From positions 124,001 through 188,000 of the forward strand of contig CAVYQL010000004.1 in assembly GCA_963770645.1 (NCBI GenBank): a stretch of DNA of 64,000 nt, written 5' to 3'. Below are positions 16,054 through 23,876 of this stretch, in pieces. The number at the start of each line of letters is the position of its first letter. The first letter of the stretch is position 1. The notes under the pieces are model-generated. The model was not told the DNA's origin and made no database searches. It saw nothing but the letters and a program-made list of their open reading frames with translations. The DNA is from Bog-473 sp963770645. GTDB lineage: Bacteria; Actinomycetota; Acidimicrobiia; Acidimicrobiales; RAAP-2. The position numbers and the translations under genes are program-made.

Positions 16054-17598
16054 ATGACCGAGACCCGTTCCCACCAGGACACCACGGCCGACGCCGACGC
16101 AACCGACGCAACCGACGCCACCACCGACGCCACCGACGCCACCACCATCGCCACCACCGCCACCAACGGCAACGGCGGCAGCGCGGCCGACATCCAGTCG
16201 CGGGCCATGCGCGGCGCCTCGTTCCTCTTCGGCCGTGAAGGGATCGGGGCCGTCGTACGCCTGATCGGCATCATCATCACCGTCCGCGAGATAGGCCCGA
16301 GCGATTACGGCCTCTACACCGCCGCGGCGGCGTTCGTCACGGTCGTCGTGACCATCTGCCAGATGGGGGCCGAGATCTACCTCATCCGCGTCAAGGAAGA
16401 ACCCAGCGACCGCAAGAACAACGAGATCTTCACGCTCCTGCTCGTCACGTCGGTTTCGGCGACCGTGATCTCCATCGGGCTCTCCTTCGCGCTCCTCCCA
16501 CTCCTGCGCCCGGTCGGCGTCGCGCTTCCCCTGCGGGTCCTCCTCCTCTGCGTGCCCATCAACGTCTTGTGGGCGCCGGCCCAGGCCTACATCGAGCGGC
16601 GTTTCGACTACAAGAAGATGGGCATCCTCGAGCTCGGTGGCGACTTCGTCCTCTACGCCACGGCGGTCCCGCTAGCGATCTTGCACTTCGGGGCCTGGTC
16701 GCTCGTCATCGGCTACTTCGCCTGGCAGAGCTTCCTGCTCGTCGGCAGCCTCATCCTCTCCGGCCTGCGCCCCCGCTGGGCCTGGTCGACGGCGACTGCA
16801 AAGGACGTCATCCGCCACGGCACCTCGTACTCGACCGCGTCTCTGTTCGTGAACCTGCCCCCGGTGGTCAACGCGCTCGTGGTCGGGTCCTTCGTCGGCG
16901 CCGCCGGCGTCGGCTACGTCTCGTTCGCCCGCAACCTGGTCCAGACGATCGGCTTCGCCAAGCGCTGCGCCTACCGCCTGGGCATCGTGACGATGTCACA
17001 GATCAACCGCGACGACCCCAGCAAGTTCCGTCAGGGCCTCGAGCGCGGCTCCTTCCTGCTCACGATCGCGCTGGGCGTGCCCTTCGCCCTCTTCGGCCTC
17101 GCCGCGCACTGGATCATCCCTGACCTCTTCGGCCACGAGTGGGCCGCGTCGCTGCCCATCTACTGCCTGTTGTCGTTGGCGTTCGTCCTGGGCACGGTGG
17201 CGCAGATCGAAGCCTCGTTGTTCTACGCCCTCGGACGGAACATGACGGTGGCCGTCATTGCCGCGCTCCAGGTGATCATCTTGACCGTGCTCTCCGTCGT
17301 CTTCGTCAAGCTGTGGGGCGTCAACGGCTTCGGCATCGCGTCGGTGTTGGCGCTGGCGGCGTTCTTCTACGGGGACCACCAGATGCGCAAGCTGGCCACG
17401 TATTCCATGAAGCTGACCCTCCTGGTCTCGCTGATCCTCTCCCCCTCCCTCTTTCTCCCGATGCTCCCGCCACCGGTCGGCCTGCTCCTCCTGGTCCCCT
17501 GGGTCCTGTTCCTGGTGATCACGCCGCTGCGGGTCCAGATCCCCCAGCTGTGGCGCTCGCTGGTCCACTCGCTGCGGGGATCGAAGGTGCTGGCATGA
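16054..17598 (+). CDS. MOP-superfamily polysaccharide flippase (Wzx-like)
   Basis: A 514-residue polytopic membrane protein of the polysaccharide-biosynthesis (MOP) family that would move a lipid-linked glycan or similar product across the membrane. The core (from about residue 50, RAMRGASFLFGREGIGAVVRL) has roughly 12-14 helices, and family phrases such as REIGPSDYGLYTAAAAFV and YIERRFDYKKMGILEL are present. The first 45 residues are an unusual Asp-Ala-Thr repeat (DATDATDATTDATDATT) made by reiterated ACCGACGC units. Its stop overlaps the next start (ATGA), so it belongs to the amino-acid:carrier-protein cluster that follows. Confidence 0.88.
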   Translation: MTETRSHQDTTADADATDATDATTDATDATTIATTATNGNGGSAADIQSRAMRGASFLFGREGIGAVVRLIGIIITVREIGPSDYGLYTAAAAFVTVVVTICQMGAEIYLIRVKEEPSDRKNNEIFTLLLVTSVSATVISIGLSFALLPLLRPVGVALPLRVLLLCVPINVLWAPAQAYIERRFDYKKMGILELGGDFVLYATAVPLAILHFGAWSLVIGYFAWQSFLLVGSLILSGLRPRWAWSTATAKDVIRHGTSYSTASLFVNLPPVVNALVVGSFVGAAGVGYVSFARNLVQTIGFAKRCAYRLGIVTMSQINRDDPSKFRQGLERGSFLLTIALGVPFALFGLAAHWIIPDLFGHEWAASLPIYCLLSLAFVLGTVAQIEASLFYALGRNMTVAVIAALQVIILTVLSVVFVKLWGVNGFGIASVLALAAFFYGDHQMRKLATYSMKLTLLVSLILSPSLFLPMLPPPVGLLLLVPWVLFLVITPLRVQIPQLWRSLVHSLRGSKVLA

Positions 17599-18086
17599 CC
17601 GCCCCGTCGGCCCCGGCCTGCCGCGTGGGCGTGGACCTGGCCGCCCTGCGCGACGTGGAGGCGGCGCTGGACGCCCACGGGGAGCGCTACCTGCAACGGG
17701 TATTCACCCCCCATGAGCTGGACTGTTGCCGAACGCCGAGCGGCTGGTCGACCGAATCCTTGGCCGCACGCTTCGCCGCCAAGGAAGCAACCATCAAGGT
17801 GCTCCAGCCGGAGGGCTATCAGCCCGATTGGAATTGCATGGAAGTGCGACGCCAGCCGCAGGGGTCCTGCGCGATGTCACTGTCGGGCACGGCCGCGGCC
17901 ATGGCCGAGTCGGCGGGGATCACCTCGCTGTCCCTCAGCATGACCCACGAGGGGGACTACGCCGCGGCCGTGGTGTTCGCCCTGTGCGGGTCGCCGCCCG
18001 AGACCGCCCTGGCCCTCCCCGGCGGCCTGACGCCCGGACTGCTCGAATTCGCCGCAATCAATGGCGCAGCAATCAACGACCAATGA
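17595..18086 (+). CDS. AcpS-like 4'-phosphopantetheinyl transferase
   Basis: A 163-residue protein of the holo-ACP synthase family. The metal-binding motifs are GVDLAALRDVE (Asp14) and LAARFAAKEA (Glu64), with FTPHEL between them as in AcpS. It would attach phosphopantetheine from CoA to a serine of the carrier protein encoded next. The C-terminal 40 residues are longer than usual for AcpS. ATG 17595 overlaps the flippase stop. Because most genomes have one housekeeping AcpS, a copy within this cluster is probably dedicated to the neighbouring carrier protein, though it could also be the only one. Confidence 0.85.
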   Translation: MTAPSAPACRVGVDLAALRDVEAALDAHGERYLQRVFTPHELDCCRTPSGWSTESLAARFAAKEATIKVLQPEGYQPDWNCMEVRRQPQGSCAMSLSGTAAAMAESAGITSLSLSMTHEGDYAAAVVFALCGSPPETALALPGGLTPGLLEFAAINGAAINDQ

Positions 18087-18115
18087 CGCAGCAATCCATG
18101 AAAGGAAGACAGCAG

Positions 18116-18388
18116 ATGCCTGAGACAGCTCACCCCTACGAGGCGCGGGTCCGTGCAACGTTGGACGAGCACGCTCGGCTGCCGGTGGCCGTCGAGTCGC
18201 TTCAGGACTACGACGACTTGTTCCAGGCCGGCATGACCTCGCACGCCAGCGTCAACGTGATGCTGGCCCTCGAAGAGGAATTCGACATCGAATTCCCAGA
18301 AGAGATGTTGCAGAAGTCGACCTTCGAGTCGATCGAGGCGATCTGCACCTCGCTCGCAAGCCTCGCCACGATTGGAGACCCGGTATGA
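18116..18388 (+). CDS. acyl carrier protein of the amino acid:carrier protein ligase type
   Basis: A 90-residue four-helix carrier protein. The phosphopantetheine serine is Ser42 in GMTSHASVNVMLALEEEF: by alignment with typical carriers TSH replaces the canonical DSL, and the recognition helix LALEEEFDIEFP follows. This variant motif is characteristic of carrier proteins that pair with amino acid:[carrier protein] ligases. The frame is open upstream, but GAAAGGAAG precedes ATG 18116 with normal spacing. Its stop overlaps the start of the dehydrogenase gene. Confidence 0.9.
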   Translation: MPETAHPYEARVRATLDEHARLPVAVESLQDYDDLFQAGMTSHASVNVMLALEEEFDIEFPEEMLQKSTFESIEAICTSLASLATIGDPV

Positions 18389-19547
18389 GCGCCACCCAAC
18401 TGCACGGATCCGAAGTCGCCTCGCGGGCGGCTTCGATCGCGGCCGAAGTGACGACAGCGGCGGCCGACGACGTCGACACGCCGGTCGCGCTTCCCCTTCG
18501 AGACCTTCGAGGCACTCCAGTCCGCCGGCCTGCTCGGCACGCTGATCCCCGTCGAGTTCGGCGGCATCGGCGCCTCGCTGGCCGAGGCCGGTGCGAGCGT
18601 GACCGAGATCGCCAAGGCCTGCTCGTCGAGCGGGATGATCCTGGCCATGCACCACCTCCAGGTGGCCTGCGTCGTCCGCCACGGGCACACCCCGGCCCTC
18701 CAGGGGTTCATGGAGGAGGTCGTGGGCGAGCAGCTGCTGCTCGCCTCGGCCACCACCGAAGTCGGCGTCGGCGGCAACACGCGCGAGAGCATCTGCGCCG
18801 TCCAGCCGCACGAGCAGGGCTTCGAACTCGAGAAGGCGGCCGGCGTCATCTCCTACGGCTCCTACGCCGACGCGGTCCTGGCGACGGCGCGGCGCAACGA
18901 GGACAGCCCGGCGAGCGACCAGGTGCTGGTCGTGTGCCGCGCCCCGGGCCTCAGCCTCGAGCAGACCGGCGAGTGGAACACGCTCGGCATGCGCGGCACC
19001 TGCAGCCCCGGCTTCGCGCTCCGCGCCACGGGGTCAGCGCGAGATGATCCTGCCGGTCCCCTTCGGCGAGATCTCCGAGCGGACGATGCTCCCGGTCTCC
19101 CACGTGCTGTGGGCCTGCGTCTGGCGGGGCATCGCGTCGGCTGCGGTGGAGCGGGCCCGGTCCATGGTCCGGGCCGAAGCGCGCAAGAACGTCGACGTGC
19201 TGCCCAAGGGCGCTCCCGCCCTGGCCGAGCTGGTGCTCCAACAGCGCCAGCTCGAGGCCCTGGTGCAAGACGCCTTCGACGAGTTCGACCAGCTCGACGC
19301 CTCGCCGAGCGCCGGGGTGCCGATGTCGTTCACGATCGCTATGAACACGCTCAAGGTCGCGGCCTCGCGCCTGGTCGTCGAGATCGTGTCGGGGGCCCTC
19401 ATGCTCTGTGGCATGGCCGGCTACGCCCAGGGCACGCCGTACAGCCTGGGGCGCCAGCTCCGTGACGCCTACAGCGCCACGGTGATGATCAACAACACGC
19501 GGATCCTCGCGGACAACGCACACATGCTCACGATTTCAAAGGGGTGA
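18385..19547 (+). pseudogene. acyl-CoA dehydrogenase-like flavoprotein, two frameshifts
   Basis: A member of the acyl-CoA dehydrogenase superfamily (FAD), split over three frames. The start MSATQLHGSEVAS (18385) runs to about 18480, the middle (RFPFETFEALQSAGLLGTLIP to LGMRGTCSPGFALRATG) lies in the second frame, and the end (QREMILPVPFGEISERTML to DNAHMLTISKG) in the third. Removing one C at about 18481 and one G in the GGGG at about 19028-19031 restores a continuous protein of about 386 residues. In this setting the likely substrate is an aminoacyl group on the carrier protein, as for prolyl-carrier dehydrogenases such as PltE, rather than a fatty acyl-CoA. That is inference from context. 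Confidence 0.85.
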
Positions 19548-19550
19548 ACC

Positions 19551-20453
19551 ATGAGCGACCAACGTGAATTCGGCTCGGCTCTCGTCGAGGCGGGCTATCT
19601 CTTCCCGACCGGCATCCTCGGGGTGTTGGGCCGCTCCTCGCAGTACTCTGCCATCGCCAACGGGCTGAACGCCCTGGTCGATGCGTGGGGCTCCGAGCTG
19701 GGCGCGACGGGCATCCAGTTCCCGCCCGTCGTGAACAAGGCGACCTTCGAGGAGACGAACTACGTCCAGTCCTTCCCCGACCTCATGGGCGCGATCCACG
19801 TGTTCACGGGTGGGAACAAGGAGCACGCGGAGCTGCTGCGGCGCTCGGAGTCCGGCAAGGACTGGTCCGACCTGCTCGAGATGGCCGACGTCTTCTTGGC
19901 CTCCGCCGCGTGCCACCCCGTCTACCCGATGTGCACGGGTACGCTCCCGGCGGCGGGCCGCTACTTCAACGTCTCGAGCTACTGCTTCCGCCACGAGCCC
20001 AGCGAGGACCCGGCGCGCATGCAGACCTTCCAGATGCACGAGATCGTGTTCGTCGGCGAGCCCGACGCCGCCCAGGAGCACCGCGACGCGGGGCTCGAGG
20101 TCGGCATCTCCATCCTGGAGCGCCTGGGCCTGGACATGACCGTGGTGGAGGCCAACGATCCGTTCTTCGGCCGCCTCGGCACTGCCATGGCGACCAACCA
20201 GAAGGACGAGGTGCTCAAGCTCGAGGGCACGACGCCCATCGGGAGCCCCGACCACGACGTCGCCATCATCTCGGGCAACTGCCACCGGGACCACTTCGGC
20301 ACACCGTTCTCCATCCACAGCGAGGACGGCGCGACGGCCCACAGTGCCTGCGTCGCCTTCGGCGTCGACCGCATCACGCTGGCACTGCTCTGGCACCACG
20401 GGCTCGAGCTCGAGAGCTGGCCGGCGGAGGTGAAGGAAGCGCTCACGTTGTGA
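19551..20453 (+). CDS. amino acid:[carrier protein] ligase (SerRS-like)
   Basis: A 300-residue class II aminoacyl-tRNA-synthetase catalytic core that lacks the N-terminal tRNA-binding coiled coil of seryl-tRNA synthetase. The motif 2 region reads SSYCFRHEPSEDPARMQTF followed by QMHEIVFVGEP; motif 3 is seen near the end as AFGVDRITLALLW. Cysteines in YPMCTG and GNCHRDHFG plus Glu in FRHEPS are candidate zinc ligands of the active site. Characterised homologues in Bradyrhizobium and Agrobacterium activate glycine or alanine with ATP and load it onto a phosphopantetheinylated carrier protein, not tRNA. The adjacent carrier protein is the expected acceptor. It starts three bases after the dehydrogenase. 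Confidence 0.93.
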   Translation: MSDQREFGSALVEAGYLFPTGILGVLGRSSQYSAIANGLNALVDAWGSELGATGIQFPPVVNKATFEETNYVQSFPDLMGAIHVFTGGNKEHAELLRRSESGKDWSDLLEMADVFLASAACHPVYPMCTGTLPAAGRYFNVSSYCFRHEPSEDPARMQTFQMHEIVFVGEPDAAQEHRDAGLEVGISILERLGLDMTVVEANDPFFGRLGTAMATNQKDEVLKLEGTTPIGSPDHDVAIISGNCHRDHFGTPFSIHSEDGATAHSACVAFGVDRITLALLWHHGLELESWPAEVKEALTL

Positions 20454-21409
20454 GGGTCCAGGTCCTCGATCTGGCGCCGCAGGCGTACGTGCCCCATCGC
20501 GTCCATGCTGACGACCGCATGTGGCTCGAGTCGAACTGCGCGGCCGACCTCTGGATCGAGGTCCTGCACGCGCTCGGGGTCGAGCCGCTGGCAGCCATGG
20601 GGTTCCTGCTCAGCGCCGGCTTCGACGGCGAGCAGTGGCGGATGTTCAAGTTCTCCACGGAGGACGTGCGGCGCCTCTACGGCATCGACGCCTACGAGGT
20701 GAACCTGTGGCGGGCGCTCCCCCTGCACCTGAGTGACCAGATCGCGCTCGGCCGCATGCTCACGATCGACGTCGACGGCTGGTGGCTCCCCGACACCGAG
20801 GGCCTGACGTATCGCTGCGCGCACCAGAAGACGACGGTGGCGGTCCAGATGATCGACACCGACGCCGGTCGCATCGGCTACTTCCACAACGGCGGCTATT
20901 ACGAGCTCGACGGGGAGGACTACGAGCGTCTCATCGCCGACGAGGCGGTGGCGGTCATCCCTCCCTACGCCGAGGCGATCGACCTCGAGCACCTCCGGAT
21001 CGACGACGACCCGCGGCCGCTGGCGATCGAGCTGGCGCGCGAGCATCTGGCCCGTCGCCCCGCCTCGAACCCCGTCGGCGAGATGCGCAAGCGCATCGAG
21101 GGCGACCTCCCGTGGCTCATCGAGGCCGGGATGGACACCTTTCACCGCTACGCGTTCGGGTCGATCCGCCAATGCGGTGCCAACGCGGAGCTGGCCGCCG
21201 ACTACGTCCGCTGGCTCGCCGGCGACGAGGACGAGGGATCTGCTGCGGCCGAGGCCTTCCTGGTCGTCTCCAAGAAGGCCAAAACACTCGAGTTCCTGCT
21301 TGCCCGGGCGCTGCGGGGCAAGCAGGTCGCGCTCAGCGACGCGATGTCGGAGATGGAGTCCGCCTGGGAGGAAGCGATCGACGCGACGGCGGCCCAGCTC
21401 CATGCGTGA
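20450..21409 (+). CDS. DUF1839 family protein
   Basis: A 319-residue cytoplasmic protein of DUF1839. Family phrases are WLESNCAADLWIEVLHALG, MGFLLSAGFDGEQWRMFKF and RRLYGIDAYEVNLWR, followed by a region with TYRCAHQKTTVAVQMID and a helical C-terminal half. DUF1839 genes are regular neighbours of amino acid:carrier protein ligases in proteobacteria; the function is unknown, and an acyl or aminoacyl transferase role would fit. GTG 20450 overlaps the ligase stop (GTGA). Confidence 0.85.
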   Translation: MRVQVLDLAPQAYVPHRVHADDRMWLESNCAADLWIEVLHALGVEPLAAMGFLLSAGFDGEQWRMFKFSTEDVRRLYGIDAYEVNLWRALPLHLSDQIALGRMLTIDVDGWWLPDTEGLTYRCAHQKTTVAVQMIDTDAGRIGYFHNGGYYELDGEDYERLIADEAVAVIPPYAEAIDLEHLRIDDDPRPLAIELAREHLARRPASNPVGEMRKRIEGDLPWLIEAGMDTFHRYAFGSIRQCGANAELAADYVRWLAGDEDEGSAAAEAFLVVSKKAKTLEFLLARALRGKQVALSDAMSEMESAWEEAIDATAAQLHA

Positions 21410-23876
21410 CCTGCTCGGGCACTCGACCTGGTCGTGCGCGCGCACAGAACCGGGTCGCCTCGACGCCGCGGACCCGTCGCTGCTCGCTGGTTTGGAGTGG
21501 ATCCAGGCCGCCGTGCCCGGGACCGCGGCCGAGGCGCTCGCCGGCACCGGCTCGCCCGAGGTGGCCGACCACAACTTCGACGCCGAAGACTGGTGGTTCC
21601 GGTGCCGCTTCCCCGGTGAGCCCGGGACGTGGCAGCTTCGCCTCAACGGCATCGCGACACTGGCCGACGTCTGGGTCAACGGCACCCACGTCGCCCGGAC
21701 CGAGAACATGTTCGTCCGCTCGTCGGTCCCGCTCGCCCGGCTGGACGCCGACAACGAACTCGTCATCCGCTGCGAAGCGCTCACCCCGGCCCTGGCGGCG
21801 CGCCGCCCGCGCCCGCGCTGGAAGACGGGCCAGGTCGAGCACCAGGCCTTGCGCTGGTTCCGGACCGACCTCCTCGGCCGCATCCCGGGCTGGGCCCGCA
21901 CCCCCCGCACCGTCGGCCCCTGGAAGCCGCTCGAGATCATTCGAGCCGACGAGGAGCCCCTCGCCGCCGTCCTCGACGCCTTCGTCCTCGCCTCGTGCGA
22001 CGGAGATGGCGGCCGGGTCGACGCGGCGCTCCGCTTCGCCACGCTGCCCGCCTGGGCCGAGGACGAGGCGGCGGAGCTCGTCTGCCTGGGCCGCGAGATG
22101 CCGTTCGAGGTGGAGCGTCATGACGACGGCGTGACCCTGCGGGCGTCGCTGCCCGTCACCGGGTTCGAACGCTGGTGGCCCCACACCCACGGTCCCCAGG
22201 CGCTCTACGACGTCGCCCTGCGCATCGGGCCGGTGGACCACCCGCTCGGCCGGGTGGGGTTCCGCACGATCGAGGTCGACCGCGCCGACGGCGGCTTCAC
22301 CTTCGTGGTCAACGGCGTGCCGATCTTCGTCCGGGGGGCGAACTGGTTCCCTCCCGATCCGGTGAGCTTCCGCAGCGACGCCGGCGAGGTGTGGCGGCGG
22401 GTGGGGCTGGTCCGCGAGGCCAACCTCAACATGCTGCGCATCCCCGGGACCACGGTCTACGCCGACCGCTCGGTATTCGAGGCCTGCGACGAGCTCGGCG
22501 TCTTGCTCTGGCAGGACTGCATGTTCGCGTTCATGGACTACCCCGACGACGAGGCCTTCGTGGCCGGCGTGGGTGCGGAGCTGCGGCAGGCCTTCGCCGA
22601 CCTCTCGGGCCACCCGTGCCTCGCCATCGTGTGCGGCAACCAGGAGGTGGCCGAAATCGCCGCCATGAACGGCGGCAGCCGCACCGGCTACGAGTCCGAG
22701 CTCTTCGACTCCTTCATCCCCGCGCTGACCACCCAACTCCTGCCCGGCGTCGAGTTCGTCGCGTCGAACCCCACCGGCGGTGACCCGGTGTACCGGCCCG
22801 ACACCGGGGTGAGCCAGTACTTCGGCATCGGCGGCTACCTGCGACCCCTGAACGCGTTGCGCCGCGACGACGTCCGCTTCGCCGCGGAGACCCTGTGCTA
22901 CGCCACTCCGCCAGAGCCCGACGCGGTCGCCCGGTTGGGGGGCGCCAACCTCGCTGTCCACGACCCACGGTGGAAGGTGGGCGTGCACCACGACCCCGGC
23001 CGCTCGTGGGACATGGACGACGTCCGCTCCTTCTACGTGCGCGATGTCTTCGGCGTGGATCCGCTCTGGGAGCGCTACTCCGACGCCGAGCGCGCCCTCG
23101 ACCTCGGCCGGGCTACCAACGCCTACCTGATGCAGACCGTCTTCACGGAGTGGCGCTGCAACGAGCGGGCCGGGGGCGGCCTCGTGCTGGGCTTCAACGA
23201 CGTCGCACCCGGCGCGGGCTGGGGGCTGATCGACGTGAGCGGGCACCCCAAGGCGCCGTGGTTCGCCATGCGCCGGGTCTCCGAACCCGTCTGCGTCCTC
23301 GTCATGGACGAGGGGCTGAACGGGATCTGCGCCCATGTGTTCAACGACACGGCCGACGCCTTCACGGGCGAGCTCGTGGTCGAGCTCTTCACCAACGGCG
23401 AGAACCTGCGGGAGAACGCCGTTCATCCGGTGAGCATCAAGGCCCGTGACGCACTGGTGGTCAACCTCGCCAACCTCTTCGACGAGTTCACCGACCTCAA
23501 CTACGCCTATCGGTTCGGCCCGCCCAAGTACGACGTCATCGCGGTCACCCTCAAGGACGAATCGGGCGCGGTGCGCTCAGACGACGTCACCATGCCGCTG
23601 GGCCAGGCCCGGGCGGTCGAGGGTGACATCGGACTCAGCGCTGTCGCCATCTGCACTGGCGACGCGCCGCAGCTGCACGTCACGACGCGCCGCTTTGCGC
23701 AGTGGGTCTCGGTCAACGCACCCGGCTACCGGCCGTCCGATTCGTGGTTCCACCTGCCCCCAGGCTCTGAACGGATCGTCACCCTGCTCGACGGCGACCC
23801 CGCCGGCCCCCCACGCGGCCGTGTACGCGCCCTCAACTCGACGATGGCGGCCGTCATCCGTCCGGGGGAATCGTGA
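21402..23876 (+). CDS. glycoside hydrolase family 2 protein (beta-mannosidase-like)
   Basis: An 824-residue enzyme with the GH2 layout: sugar-binding jelly-roll (about 1-180), Ig-like domain (190-300), TIM barrel (about 300-620) and C-terminal beta domains. The acid/base Glu415 lies in IVCGNQEVAE, matching the GNxE motif; Glu496 in VRFAAETL is the candidate nucleophile. There is no signal peptide, so it appears cytosolic, which is odd for a scavenging glycosidase and fits trimming or remodelling of a glycan precursor. It overlaps DUF1839 by eight bases. The precise sugar (mannose, glucosamine, glucuronate) is open. Confidence 0.88.
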   Translation: MRDLLGHSTWSCARTEPGRLDAADPSLLAGLEWIQAAVPGTAAEALAGTGSPEVADHNFDAEDWWFRCRFPGEPGTWQLRLNGIATLADVWVNGTHVARTENMFVRSSVPLARLDADNELVIRCEALTPALAARRPRPRWKTGQVEHQALRWFRTDLLGRIPGWARTPRTVGPWKPLEIIRADEEPLAAVLDAFVLASCDGDGGRVDAALRFATLPAWAEDEAAELVCLGREMPFEVERHDDGVTLRASLPVTGFERWWPHTHGPQALYDVALRIGPVDHPLGRVGFRTIEVDRADGGFTFVVNGVPIFVRGANWFPPDPVSFRSDAGEVWRRVGLVREANLNMLRIPGTTVYADRSVFEACDELGVLLWQDCMFAFMDYPDDEAFVAGVGAELRQAFADLSGHPCLAIVCGNQEVAEIAAMNGGSRTGYESELFDSFIPALTTQLLPGVEFVASNPTGGDPVYRPDTGVSQYFGIGGYLRPLNALRRDDVRFAAETLCYATPPEPDAVARLGGANLAVHDPRWKVGVHHDPGRSWDMDDVRSFYVRDVFGVDPLWERYSDAERALDLGRATNAYLMQTVFTEWRCNERAGGGLVLGFNDVAPGAGWGLIDVSGHPKAPWFAMRRVSEPVCVLVMDEGLNGICAHVFNDTADAFTGELVVELFTNGENLRENAVHPVSIKARDALVVNLANLFDEFTDLNYAYRFGPPKYDVIAVTLKDESGAVRSDDVTMPLGQARAVEGDIGLSAVAICTGDAPQLHVTTRRFAQWVSVNAPGYRPSDSWFHLPPGSERIVTLLDGDPAGPPRGRVRALNSTMAAVIRPGES

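Noticed and set aside
21333..23426. 697-codon minus-strand open frame opposite the GH2 gene
   Set aside because: Shadow of the GH2 gene; composition is typical of antisense translation.
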